A DNA stretch of 64,000 nucleotides from Undaria pinnatifida (taxonomy: Eukaryota > Sar > Phaeophyceae > Laminariales > Alariaceae): the NCBI GenBank assembly GCA_012845835.1, contig JABAKD010000021.1, positions 10,899,199 to 10,963,198 of the forward strand, in the 5' to 3' direction. Numbering within the stretch: the stretch's first letter is position 1; every line of letters begins with the position of its first letter. The notes beneath the pieces were generated by a model. The model did not search any database and was not told the origin of the DNA. It worked only from the letters and a program-made list of their open reading frames with translations. The translations under genes were made by a program, and so were the position numbers. Below are positions 1-11,060 of this stretch, piece after piece.

Positions 1-467
1 GCTTCGGGTAGGGCAGGGCAGCACTTCGAATTGTTCGATTCAATACTTGGTGGAGTAAAAAAGTCACCACACATATTGTCTGCGCGTACAGTGTGTAAGG
101 TAATGCCAAGAGTTCGATATAGACTATATAACAATGTACTACTATTAATAGCTACCGTTTTTAAGTGAATCCGATTCCGAGCTTCATTCATCAGATTTCG
201 ATCGGATAAATCCGAGAACACGCCAGCTGATCCTTTAGTCTGGCGACGAAACGTGTCGAGTACGGTTCTTATGATACCTTTACTCAATCAAGCATCCGGG
301 GCCAGGAAGGTGACTGACCATGTCCGCTGCGTGTGATTAGAGAAGTTGTGCACGGACCAATCGCATAATACAGCAGTCAGTCCAGATCGAGTCGATCGGC
401 GCAACTTGCTTGGGTATCGTATTATTACAGCAACAGCAGTAATGCACTTCAATTCATTTATTTCCCC

Positions 468-818
468 ATGCCATTTATTGTGATGCTCTCATTACTCTCG
501 CCCTCCCAATAGTATAACTTAGATCCGGGGTCATATAGCGGGCTCCCCTCCCCCCTCCCCACTACGGTACCTACCCTAATTTTTATCGCGAGAAGAATTC
601 AACATTTTATTCCCTCGTCGATTCGCGTCGATTTGTACCCACCCACGCTGCTATTAATAGGCGATTTCAGCAGTTAGTTTATCATTTTTCCCCATGTATT
701 TCTGCACATAAATAAAGCCAACAAAGCTCACAACGGTGGTTATTCAACTCAAGGACAAACGCTCGTATTAGTAGTAGTAGTATTCGAGTGTAACCGCACT
801 AGACCACCGGGGCGACCG
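468..818 (-). mobile_element. SINE-1 copy, full length, tRNA-derived head
   Basis: Minus orientation. The head at 818-735 reads GTCGCCCCGGTGGTCTAGTG on the minus strand, carrying an A box like that of tRNA-Glu; the B box is degenerate. The body shows the family hallmarks in complement: CCCACGCTGCTATTAATAGG, TTTATCGCGAGAAGAATTCA, CCCCACTACGGTACC and AGATCCGGGGTCATATAGCG. Part of a second head lies at 831-850. Confidence 0.8.
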
Positions 819-889
819 GCTCTATCTCACTCACCGCCCCGGTGGCGTATCAGGTTACATCCTCGAGTCCGGTGTTATAGGTCAGCTTC

Positions 890-1145
890 GTGAGTTCAAG
901 TGCGTACTCGTATAATTTTTCGCGGGACTTTTCTTGTGTACTAATTGACTTGCGGAAAGCGCGAGAGCGTGAGTTAGCAACACTCGATGAAAAATCGACG
1001 ATCAGTGGGTGTTGGACCCTATGCGCGATAAAAATTGAAAGCAATAACCGGGGGGGGGAAGGGAAGGACAACACCTGTGACCACGGCTTGTATGTCCAGA
1101 AGCTTGAAAGTAGAAGTGTGCCAAAAAAAAAACTCACTAGAAGAG
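890..1145 (+). repeat. Dispersed repeat R1, copy 1
   Basis: Shares GAAAGCGCGAGAGCGTGAGT, ACTCGATGAAAAATCGACGA and GACCACGGCTTGT...CCAGAAG with copies at 29790-30010 and 40760-41250. The open frame of 224 codons crossing it is explained by the repeat and is not counted as a gene. Confidence 0.6.
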
Positions 1146-1888
1146 ATGATCAATCAGCAATCAGCAGCAAGGAGCACGTCAAGCACGGAACAACACAAAC
1201 TTATTTGTCAGCTACGTACCAACACGACCGCTTGCACTTGACCGGCACACGACCACAGCAACGGAGTCGGAGACCACAGCAACAACAAAGCACGCCATCC
1301 ACACACCGCCTATATTTCTCTAAAGAGCCTTCTCGGGAGAAAAAAAACGCCAAAAAATGCGATACCGCGACGAATACATGCCGCCACTGGTTTCTTCCGT
1401 GGATACTGTCTACCTACGACCACCTTCGCGTGACGCAGCTTAACAACAGGAGGAACTTGTATAATACAACCCTCGAGGCCCCGGGGACGCAGCCACTCGC
1501 AATGCTGCTGCGTGGCTTTTCCTGGCGCAGTAATCGTAATCACTACTACTTCATCCTTGTTTAGTCACGCATGCGCTTGCCACGTCTATATTCATGTATG
1601 TATGTATGTACGTGTACCTACCGAAATTCAATAAACAAATGCACTACTACTATGATCCCTGCCGCAGCATCACGGGGATTTTTTTAACACAGTAACATTA
1701 TTATTTGTTTTGGAACAAAGTATGGCACCAATTTGGAAACAACGTCTTGCCAAGTTTTATTTTATCAACCTCGCCATACATCAAGATCCGAAGAATAACT
1801 GGAGAGTACCATTCAAAATGCAATTTTTTGCCCGCTTCTCGATTGGATGGTGGCCTTCGAGCAAATCGATTTGACCGAGAAATGCTAC

Positions 1889-1946
1889 AGCACTGCCCAC
1901 TGAGTTATACTTAATCACTTGACTCTGTAGCTCAGTGGGCAGTGCT
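1889..1946. repeat. Perfect 16-bp inverted repeat, tRNA A-box-like arms
   Basis: AGCACTGCCCACTGAG (1889-1904) and its exact complement CTCAGTGGGCAGTGCT (1931-1946) with a 26-base loop. Each arm looks like a tRNA A box (TAGCTCAGTGGGC), placed head to head. Confidence 0.7.
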
Positions 1947-1970
1947 ACTATATATATGTCAAACTACCAA

Positions 1971-2106
1971 AATAACCATTCATAATGTCGTCAGCGCACA
2001 CGCTTCAAAAATACAAATATGAAGTCGGTGAGAATCGAACTCACGACACATAGCACTACTCACTGTCACTTGACTCAGTAACACTCACAGTGAGTGGGTT
2101 ATGCAA
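1971..2106 (-). mobile_element. SINE-2 copy (second tRNA-derived family)
   Basis: On the minus strand a B box GAGTTCGATTCTC is followed by ACCGACTTCATATTTG and GAAGCGTGTGCGCTGACGAC, ending TTATGAATGGTTAT. The A-box side is altered by ACTCACAGTGAGTG-type repeats. It aligns with the next copy, 2228-2352. Confidence 0.6.
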
Positions 2107-2227
2107 AAAACCAACCAAATATGTTTTCGAGGTCGTTAATTAATTACACCGACTTCGTAAGAGCGATCTCCGGAGCTATCCCCTTTCCATACTACAGTTA
2201 GTAGCACTGAGGAGAACACTAACAACT

Positions 2228-2352
2228 ATCATAACCATTCATAACGCATCCAGCGCGTACGCTCCGGAATACCAAATATGATCTGGGTGAGAATCGTACT
2301 CACGACACATCCTTCGTTGGTTATATGGCACTATACCCACTGAACCGAAAGG
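2228..2352 (-). mobile_element. SINE-2 copy with A and B boxes
   Basis: Minus strand: CGGTTCAGTGGGTATAGTGC (A box type), then GTGTCGTGAGTACGATTCTC (B box type), CCAGATCATATTTGGTATTC, GGAGCGTACGCGCTGGATGC, TTATGAATGGTTATGA. Shares the post-tRNA body with 1971-2106, so these are SINE copies rather than functional tRNAs. I do not call a tRNA gene. Confidence 0.6.
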
Positions 2353-2419
2353 AAGCGACACAGAGCAGTAGTAGCATCGATAGGGCAAGCACTTGGAGGC
2401 GGCCATGAAAAAAAAGCAT

Positions 2420-4330
2420 CGTCGGGAAGAAATTTAGATGCCAATTTGGAAATTTTGAATGTTGTCCCTTATTTGTTCGTTGAAGCTCTACATATGTATG
2501 CCAAGACCCACGAATAGCTCGGGTGTATACCGCCCAAAATACAAAAAAAAACACACTTACTTCTCGCTTGTCTCGCTCGGCGTCTACCCGCGTTCACGTC
2601 GATGCGCGGAACGGATACGGCAGAGCGAGGGGCATTTGAGCCGCCCCCCGAAGATGGCGCTCGAACGAAGCTATTGGACCGAGAATTCCAGTTCCGAGAA
2701 TCGCATACTCCTCCTGCAGACGTTTTTTGCGTAGTAAGGTCGCGCAAAAAAACATTTTTGAACCTATCGATATCAGGTTGACGTGCAGACCAAGCATGCT
2801 CAAAATGAGAAACATTTCAACGGCACCAAACGCAATAATATAAACAGACGAATTAGAGCGTTCTTCTTGGACGCATCATGTTCGTCTTGCAGCCTTTCTA
2901 ATCTTCTTGCATGGCATTCGTCACAACTACTCGCAATTTCCCGTGTTTTATTTGTTCAAGTCCTGCAGACGTCAAGCAAAACAACCGCAATATGGCTGGT
3001 TACTTCTACAATAAGTCGCGCAAAAAACCTTGGCCTATTGGGTCAAAGCCTACTAACTAAGCTCGCAGTTATTTACGGGGTCGAAATTCGGCTGGCCATT
3101 TGCATCATGTACGTTATCTAGGGTTTTCATTATTTGTTTATGAAGGGTGTCGGTCTAGAATTATATTTCCTAAATATATTTGTAATGCCGCCTTCGTTCC
3201 CGGCCGTACGTGGGGAGCCTTTCGCAGATGTCGTAGTATGTACGTGTACGACAAGCACGTCATCGCTCACGCGTTGTTTGTTTATTTATTTTTGTAGGTT
3301 GTCCATCGTTGTTGTACGTTGTTGTGGGCCGTACTCACTTAATATGTTATCAGATATTATTTTCATGTGCGTATTCACCCGAAGTTATACACATTCTTCC
3401 CAACTCCTCCTGCAGATGTTATTTGCGTAATAAGGTTGCGCAAAAAAACGATTTCTGGCCTATATCAGGTTGACGTGCAGACCAAGCACGCTCGAAATGA
3501 GAAACACTTCAACAGCATCAAACGAAATATTATTAAAAGACGAATTATAGCGATCTATTACTGGTATTATAACACGCGTTCAAGCCCTGCAGACGTCAAG
3601 CAAAACAAACGCTCGAGAGTATACCACCGCAAACTTCAAAACTTTAGCAACTACCTACGAGTATCGTTTGGAAATGATGCCAATTTTGGAAATTATCCAG
3701 ACGCTGTAGGCGTTAAGATACAACCGAAGTCACAAGATTACCTCATCAAAATACAAAAGTGTTGCAACTTCTCCTTTGACTCGCTCAGCATCCATCCGCG
3801 TTCACGTCGAGGTGCCCAACGGATAAGGAAGGGCGAAGGGCGTTGATTTCGCCCCCCGAAGGCTTTTGCGCGTTGGAGCCGCCCCCCGAAGACTTTTACG
3901 TGTTTCATTCGTTCAAGCCCTGCAGACGTCATGCAAAACAAACAAACGCTCAAGCCCTGCAGACGTCAAGCAAAACAAACAAACGCCCAAGCCCTGCAGC
4001 CGTCAAGCAAAACAAACGCTCGAGAGTATGCCACCGCAAAATTCAAAGCATTAGCAACTACCGTTTGGAAAAGATGCATATTTTGCAAATCATCCAGGCG
4101 CTGCAGACGTCAATATACAACCAAAATATCAAGAATTCCTCCTCGACATGCAATATTTTTGCAGCTTCTCGCTTGTCTCGCTCGGCATCCGTCCGCGTTC
4201 ACGTCGTGGTACGGAACGGATACGGCAGGGCGAGGGGCGTTTGAGCCGCCCCCCGAAGACGGCGCTCCATCGAAGCTATTTGACCGAGAATTCCAGTTCC
4301 GCGAATCGCATACTGAGGCCGAGACGAAAA
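2420..4330 (+). repeat. Block E: nested direct duplications
   Basis: Three partial copies of one unit: CGCTTGTCTCGCTCGGC(G/A)TC...CCCCGAAGA(T/C)GGCGCTC at 2564-2708, 3760-3900 and 4160-4310. A second unit, CTCCTCCTGCAGA(C/T)GTT...GACGTGCAGACCAAGCA, repeats at 2706-2864 and 3402-3552. Short CCCTGCAGACGTCAAGCAAA motifs are tandem at 3586-4020, the closest with about 37-base spacing. Open frames of 110-160 codons here are frames through the repeats. Confidence 0.75.
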
Positions 4331-4380
4331 AAAATCCTTACCGAATCCCCGAAAAAAAGAATGATCATATATATACGAGT

Positions 4381-4445
4381 ATCACACACAGCTTGCAAAG
4401 ATGAGTTTCGACGAAATCTTCGATCTCACAGCTGGAGTGTTTTTT
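4381..4445 (+). repeat. Start-cassette copy (MSFDEIFDLTAGV type)
   Basis: GTATCACACACAGCTTGCAA followed by ATG at 4401 reads MSFDEIFDLTAGVFFH before diverging. Only the innermost piece of the LIR arm is present; the outer segments are absent and duplicated block E lies directly upstream. Confidence 0.65.
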
Positions 4446-5089
4446 CATTTTTCATAATATATTTATCCTTGCCTTTCGACAATATAGCGTAGATTCCGAT
4501 CCGATATACATCGAATATCCCTCTATAAAGCAGTTATCTCTCTTAAGATCCTCTGCGAACCATTTTATAAAAAGTATTCGAAGGACGTCAGCCGTGAGTT
4601 AACTTTATTCATTCCTTTCACCAAATCTTGTCGTTTTAGCCACTCCTTCCTTTCCCCACATCTTTTCATTTTTGCGACTCTTTCCTTTCCCCACATATTT
4701 TTCATGTTTAAATCATCGATAACTTTCTCGGTCAAGAACCCCCCCTGCCCGTCACAAATGGTTTTGGCCACAAAGTGTTACATACAGCAGTAGTGGGTAC
4801 CCCGGTTTTATGAGCACCCTTTTTGGCGCCCACGTACAGCGACCAAAAAACTGTGACTGCGACATTTTCAAGCGTCTACGACAATATAGCGTGAGCGCGC
4901 AAAAGTACGATTAAGATCATACCTCGCGCGTCCTGTGCGACCCCTCCTTAGATTGTTGCATTCTATTTCGGACGCCAAAGTTAGTCATCCCCCAATCAGC
5001 AGTACACGAGATGCTGCAATCATTCATTTCATCCCCCTCTGAATCCCCAAAGAAAGGGGGTTCATGCGGGACTTAGACTGGGGCTACCG

Positions 5090-5340
5090 TGGTAAGGGGG
5101 GCGTACTCATTTGTTGCTTGCCTTAGTAATGCTACCGTTGACCACGCGTCCCTTTCGAGACGGAGCACCGTTCCTACTCCTAATAGAGACACCTCCAACG
5201 TTTGGGCGCTCATTACGATTCTTCCGTATACTACCAAGAAACTGTTTGCTTTTCCCATCCCCGTCCAGCTTAGCCGTCTGCGGCCACCACCTATCTCCTA
5301 GGGTAGCGATCGTTTTCTCGCTGCTCTTTAGTCTACCAAA
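5090..5340 (+). repeat. Dispersed repeat R3, copy 1
   Basis: ACGCGTCCCTTTCGAGACGG, AGCACCGTTCCTACTCCTAA, TAGAGACACCTCCAACGTTT, GCCGTCTGCGGCCACCA. Shared with 19730-19945 (+) and 60300-60575 (-). Confidence 0.68.
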
Positions 5341-5469
5341 ATGCCACGTTCGTCCAATTTCCTCATCCTCTCCTCTTACGCATCCCGTTCCTCCTTGTCT
5401 ACGGTACGGTAGGGCGCGGGGGTATACTCCCCATTTTCACTACGGTGTGTAGACCACTCCAAGGCATGG

Positions 5470-6020
5470 CTCACATCCTCGCTCCAACAAGGACTTGAAA
5501 ACCTACTTTGGTTTCTTTATTTCTTTCTACTCAGGCCACCGGTTATTCACAACGTGTTGTTTGTGCAAAAGAGGAACAAATGGTGCCACCTTTACCGTAC
5601 GTAGCCTGCGCCCGTTATATTTCGTCGTTTTTTACCCACTGAAGCACTAAAAAGGTGTGGAAGATAATGGCAATTTGGGGGCATTTGTTTCTGGGTTGAC
5701 GGGGGGCTCCTTGGCCCCAAATCGTCGGGATTATCGTTCCGTTTTTCTTTTTCAAGATGAACGTATCGTATACGTAGACCGTGGATTTTGATTGTTCGTC
5801 GGGTTGCACGTGAAACCTTTTCTTTTTAGGTGAAGTACAGATCTTTAAGTGAATGAAACCCAGCGAATCAAACGTTTGGTGCGCTCCATTACCGCACGAG
5901 GCGTGCATCCGACAGCTACCACGGTAGCAGTTGTTTAGTTGTTGACCATGAGACTTTGCGGTTAGTTGCACGCAGAAAATTCACAAAGGCGTACGTCTTT
6001 TGCATCTAACTTAAGGCGTT
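5470..6020. other. Stretch without recognised features
   Basis: About 550 bases of mixed composition. A minus frame of about 118 codons (5971-5615, with CTSPKKKRFHVQPDEQSKST) is open but lacks recognised motifs or splice support; I leave it unassigned. Confidence 0.3.
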
Positions 6021-6025
6021 TGTTT

Positions 6026-6665
6026 ATGGCTCGACACGTGGTGTTGATCAATAGACCCTTTTTACGAGTTTTGATTTATAGTGTAGCAAACGAAAACGCG
6101 ACAAAACTAGTACGTGTGGTTTTATCAAACTGCTACGAAGAGCGTGGAGCCTTGGGAGTATTGCCATGCTGCCTCCGCCCGTGTCGTAAGTATATTTCCG
6201 TTGTTCTTCGAACGCGTGCTCTATCTACCCAGCCGCGCGAGCTGCTTCGGGTGGCTATCATTTTTCTTGGACACTTGTGCGTCTGAGTAAAAATATACTA
6301 AATTAAGCCAGCAATTAGAAGTTTTTTTTTTTTCTCCGCCAGACTACTACCAGTAAGTACCCGCAAAACGGACCCAGCTCACAGCTCCACCAACCAGGAT
6401 ATCACGTATGCGACAAGACACATGTACTTTTATATAACACGCCGTCCAACTGATGCAGCAGGTAGCGCTCGTCTATATATATTCCCACCGATATAGCATG
6501 AGACCGGGTGTGAAACATATACGACGCTTTCGATGAGAAAAAAACTAAACCGTCTCATCCACACACTCGTTCATCCGGACATATTTTGTACCGTATATTT
6601 CATTTTTTACCTTGCAGGGGGCAACCAACGTCTACAAAAGACGGGCATCAACGTACCGGCGAAAA
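6026..6665 (+). other. Possible plus-strand gene fragment with weak exons
   Basis: An ATG at 6026 opens a frame (MARHVVLINRPFLRVLIYSV...) that reaches a consensus-like donor, GTAAGTAT, at 6187. Further on, a T-run and acceptor (6328-6349) precede a GTAAGTA donor, and at 6618-6665 a 48-base block lies between acceptor TTACCTTGCAG and donor AAAA|GTAAGA. The 48-base block encodes GATNVYKRRASTYRRK in one frame. Splice signals are good but the protein is not recognised and the phase chain is not proven. The open frame running on from 6618 to 7136 is mostly CCA/CCG/CAC-type trinucleotide repeat and is not counted. This could be chance. Confidence 0.2.
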
Positions 6666-7149
6666 GTAAGAAAGGGTTTGGGGGAGGGAGGGGGTCCCGA
6701 TAGGTGCACGATAGGTCAACCGTGGCGGCCAGACGAGGACCATGCATTAAAGCGCACGAAAACAGGCAGCGCTGTTCTTCATCGTGCCGAAATGAATGCC
6801 ATCACACGGGATATGATATCACGGCTTCTAACCTGCCCACTTGCGGCTGCCCGGATAGCCACCACCGCCGCCAAGATCGCCTCCACTACCGCCTCCCCAC
6901 CGCCAAACCCACCACCGTCAACACTATCGCCATCCCCACACTACCATCACGACCGCCACCACCGTAACCGTCACCTCCTACCGCCGCCGCCGCTGCCACC
7001 ATCGCTGGCGCCGGCAGAAGTGAACGAGACGATCCAAGGCACCCACTATTATCCCCCACGCAACCGACACCCTCACTCTACTCTACTCTCTGCTTGCTGT
7101 ACACGCGACCTCAAACTCTACTACTCTCCCCCGTAACTGTACTGACTGT

Positions 7150-9235
7150 CTGTGCTTCAGTGGCACCCACTAAAAAAACTCTCACGAATCCCACCCACAG
7201 TACTACCACCACCCTGGCCTCTACACACCCTGCTCACGCATAATACGCCCTCCGTAGCCTAGAAAACCTACGATTGTTCACCCCCCTCCGACCTCACCCA
7301 AATTTAGTATTATTAATAGGCATCTCGCCTTTGCATCATTGAAAACCAACGCCCTCTGGCCCTAATATCCCGCCATATACAGAAGAGAGTACAACACGCC
7401 CTCTTGGCCTTAAAACCCAACGCCCTCTGGCATAGTTGGCCCATGTATCCCACCCACGATGAAGGCATGGAAAAACGCCTTCAAGGCTTCGAAAACCGCC
7501 TCGATTCCCTTCCCGCCCACGCATGTTACGAGGCTGCGCGCACCCATAGCTTTGAAAGCCAACAAGCTTTGACTCTTCTACTCTGGCCCGTTCGGGGCCG
7601 CACGCTCAGAAACTAGACGTCACGTCTCCTCATCTTTGAAAACCAACGTGTTCTGCCCCCCGCCCCCTAGCTCATATGGGCCACAAGGTGCCGAGTTCTG
7701 CCTCACAAGGTGATATTTAGCGGGAAGCAGCTCGCCCTTCCTACAACTCGCCGAGCACCTCACGGAGCGTCGCGCTTGGTGCAAGCAATGCCTGCCTGGT
7801 TGGTGAAAACCCGGCTTACTCCGTCCTGAGATTGTAGGGACGAGAGGGTCTATCGTCATAAAAAAACGGATATCATACGCATGAAAAGAGTATACCCCCC
7901 TAGCTCCTCTGGCCCTCATCCGTACGAAAAATAAGAGGCGACATGCATCCGATGCCTTGAAAACCAACGCCCACCTGGCCCCTCTCCCCGCTGTTGTCTC
8001 GCCTGCACATGATACGAGGCAACGCACCTTCGCAGCCTTAAGCCCCAAAACCCATACCAGTATATACTCTGGATCATATCTGTCAACGCTCACACAGAAA
8101 AATGGGGCGATGAAGCCTCGCAGCCTTGAAAACCAGCGTCCTCTATCTCCTCCGTCCTGTCTGGTCTATCTTTACCACCCACACAGAACAACGGGCGAAC
8201 TACTTCCACAGCGCGGAAATTCCTTGCCCCCCCCGTCAGCGTACCTGACACCTGTGTTCCTACATAATACGAAGCAACATGCACCCAATGCACCCAAATA
8301 CTTGAAACCCAAAGACCTCTTGCCCCTCTGCCGCACCCACACAGAATATGAGGAAAACACACGCCTCTTTCGCCTGGAAAACCGGCGGGGTATCAAGAAC
8401 CACCGCAACGCTGGCCTCTCTGGTTCCCGTGCCCCGTCCGCACACCACGTGAGACAAGGTGTTTCCACCTTTCAAACGCGGCAACAACCTCTGCCCCCCC
8501 TTACTTCGTCTGACCCCGGTGTCACTTCATAATAGCAACAAAAATGCATCAACGGGCTTGAAAACCACCGCCGTCCGGCCCTTCTCACTCCTGCAGTCCC
8601 TGTGCCTCGTCGACAACTAGATACGAGGCATTATGTATCCAGAGCTCTTAAAACTCACGCTCGCCGACCCCTCTGGCCCCTATGTCCCGTCCGCACAGAA
8701 AGAACAGTAAGAGGCAATACGCATCCTCAGCCTTGGAAACTGACCACAGAATACAAGACACAAACGCATCCACAATCATGAAACCCAATGCCCATCCCGC
8801 CCCTTTCTCCTGTGCCCCGTCTAAACCAGAATACGAGGCAACACGCACCCTGAGTCTCGAAAACCAACACGCTCTCTAGCACCGGTGGCCTGTCTGGTAT
8901 TATTGTCTCCATCCCGTCTACATGGAATACCAGGAAGCACGCCACGCCAGCCCTGAGAGTCAATGCCCACCTGGATCCTCCCGCTCCTGCATCTCCCTTG
9001 CACACAGAATACGAGGCAACGCACCCAGTCTTGAAAACGGAACGCCCTTCACGGAACCTCCGCGACCCCTCTGGCACGTATGTCTATGTATCTTGTCCAC
9101 ACAGATCACCAGGAAAAACACTTCCACAGCTCTTAAAACGAACGCCCTCTGAAAGCCTCTTTCCCCTCTAACAGTAGCTTCTTTGTTGCGTCCACACGCG
9201 CTATGAAGCAAGAGTCGTGCTGCGGGTACTAGGGT
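7150..9235 (+). repeat. Degenerate minisatellite, sub-array I (about 80-90 bp unit)
   Basis: Around fifteen diverged units share the core GAAAACCAACGCCCTCTGGC, CCCCTCT, CCGTCCGCACAGAATACGAG and GCAACACGCA. Clear cores begin near 7340, 7410, 7637, 7958, 8128, 8560, 8778, 8858, 9033 and 9134. An R2 copy interrupts it at 7690-7900. Numerous minus frames of 65-157 codons are products of the periodic sequence. Confidence 0.75.
7690..7900 (+). repeat. Dispersed repeat R2, copy inside the minisatellite
   Basis: CTCGCCGAGCACCTCACGGA, GCGTCGCGCTTGGTGCAAGC, AATGCCTGCCTGGTTGGTGA, GAGAGGGTCTATCGTCAT match R2 at 18170-18375, 18935-19120 (-) and 23890-24110 (-). Confidence 0.68.
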
Positions 9236-9239
9236 CAAC

Positions 9240-9720
9240 TCGTTTTCCTGTTCTATGACACCGAATTTTTCCCTACTGAGTATGGGATATTGTCGTTGTC
9301 AATCGTCGCTCTGTTGGCTCTCCCACAAAGAAGACTTAATTTATATATAGAGCTGTATTAATTGTTGGCGCCGGCAGCGGTGACAAGCAAAAAAGACGGT
9401 TTATATCGCAAAAAAAAACGAAAAAAAGACACGAAAGCTATAGATGTCATACGGCGGACGGGTCACCGATCCGATTTCCACGTGATGATCTAGATATTCC
9501 AGGCAAGATCTGTACGGTCTAGATCATGTTATCGGGTCGGAGCCGCACGATCATGCACGATCTAGCAAATATTTTCAGGGTTGGATCTGCTCCCTCTCTT
9601 ACGTACAGATCCTGTACAACGTCTCAGAACGGCAGGTGAAGGATCTACCATCTAGATGGATCATCTACCGTAGATCGTGGCCTGTTCGACCGAGTTGAGA
9701 AATATAGCACAGAAATAGGC
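9240..9720. other. Stretch rich in GATC and TAGATC motifs
   Basis: No gene seen. From about 9470 to 9700 GATC, often as GATCTA or TAGATC, appears about 20 times (for example GATGATCTAGATATTCC and GGATCTACCATCTAGATGGA). Smaller clusters occur at 13660-13750 and 16225-16300. Confidence 0.5.
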
Positions 9721-9779
9721 TAAGCCACGCAACCACTCTCGCGAGCCCTAGAACCCCCCCCCCCCTCTACGGTCCATAG

Positions 9780-9970
9780 CCTTTGCCTTACCCTTGAAGC
9801 GAGCACGCCTTCAAGCTTCATTGAAACCCAGTAAAATATCACACCACGTCCTCTGGCCCCTCGTCCCCGCTCCCCCCCCGTCCGCGCAGAAAAACAATAG
9901 AAAAACATGCCTCGCCAGGCTGATTTCTTTCCTCCCAAAAACACGTTTGGCTTCTCTTCCGTTTTTCTGC
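9780..9970 (+). repeat. Detached units of minisatellite sub-array I
   Basis: CATTGAAACCCAGTAAAATA, CACGTCCTCTGGCCCCTCGT, CCCCCCCGTCCGCGCAGAAA, AACATGCCTCGCCAGG repeat the sub-array I pattern after the 9240-9720 gap. Confidence 0.55.
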
Positions 9971-10139
9971 CGCCTCCCCCCTGCCTTCTCTGGACGTAAC
10001 CGTCGTTCCTTAGGCCATCGCGCTGCGCGGTTTTCTCTATAAAGCCCCTGGGGCAAAGTTTGTTCCGGGGAAAAGTTCAAACCTGAGCTATGTTTAACCC
10101 TGGTCCAGAGGTGCCATGCCCTTCTTAGAAAAGGACACA

Positions 10140-10205
10140 CGGTTCGGTTCCGTTCGGGTCGGTTCGGCTTGGCTCGGCTCGGTTCGGGTATGGTATGAGT
10201 GGATG
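10140..10205 (+). repeat. Short GGTTC/GGTCC pentamer run
   Basis: GGTTCGGTTCCGTTCGGGTC continues as GGTTCGGCTTGGCTCGGCTC. Related in type to the longer GGGTC run at 26907-26988. Confidence 0.6.
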
Positions 10206-10349
10206 TGGATTTACGCTTCCCATCACTTTGTGAGGGACGAAATCTAAAGGGCCTCCTGTTGCATCGCACGGCAAAGATTTGCGAAAAAGCATAATTGGGG
10301 GAATGAAATAACTGGCAGGTCAGGAATGGAAAATTGAAGACATGGAAGA

Positions 10350-11060
10350 ACAAGAAAACGCGGCACCGGTAGAACCGCAGGGAAAAAACAACACCATCCT
10401 GACACCAAACAAATGAAGGCAGGCAAAGAAGACAGTGCCCTCGTGCGCTAAAAAATTACCAGGTAGGAGGCAAGAGAGAGCAAACAGAACTGTCGCGCAG
10501 ACAAAAAAATGGGCTACAATTAAAGAAAAGCTAAACCATGCACCAAGAAGAGGCAAAACGAAATAAACGCACTCCTGTGAAAAAAAAACCAAGCGAAGAC
10601 GAAAAATAACGTAATCGTCTGTGCGAAAAAAACCCGAAAAATAAATTAAGAAAACCGCACAATCCGTAGTGCATCAAAACCCAAGAGGAAAAAGATACAA
10701 CAACCTAAAATGAATCGCAGCCCTAAACGAAAAATACCGGATAAAGAAAAAGCATATCTAAACCAAAAAAACGCCACCAAATCAGTACGGCCAAAACAAA
10801 ACCTAGAAACAAAAACCAACGCTCAGAAATCAGAAACAACACCTCGACAGCAAAAACAGCACCATTACCACGAAACAGCACCATTACACTGGAAAAAACA
10901 TGGCACCAAAAAATACATGCGGGGCAGAAGAAAGCAACAAATCCAACATCAAGGCATGCATGCTGACACGCGCGGAACGAATGTCGGTTGCCAAAAAATA
11001 TTCCAAGGAGGGGGTTTACCAAGCAATTCGCTTCTTCTTTTCGTAGTGGGGGACGTTGCT
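10350..11060 (+). repeat. A-rich strand-asymmetric stretch
   Basis: About 700 bases dominated by AAAAAC, CGAAAA and CCAAAA words, low in T. Long Lys/Asn/Gln-rich frames on plus and Phe/Leu/Val-rich frames on minus are compositional. No start context or splice support for a gene. Confidence 0.55.

Noticed and set aside
890-1564. A 224-codon plus frame
   Set aside because: It crosses repeat R1 and a CAACAG-rich patch, and other R1 copies are not open in the same frame.
1900-2352. Functional tRNA genes
   Set aside because: Copies share a non-tRNA body and have damaged A- or B-box halves, so they are SINE copies.
6612-7136. A 174-codon plus frame with Pro/His-rich end
   Set aside because: The second half is CCA/CCG trinucleotide repeat; only the 48-base block at 6618-6665 has splice support.
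7150-9235. Possible CRISPR-like array
   Set aside because: Units are diverged along their whole length with no conserved repeat and unique spacer pattern, and the genome is eukaryotic; it is a minisatellite.
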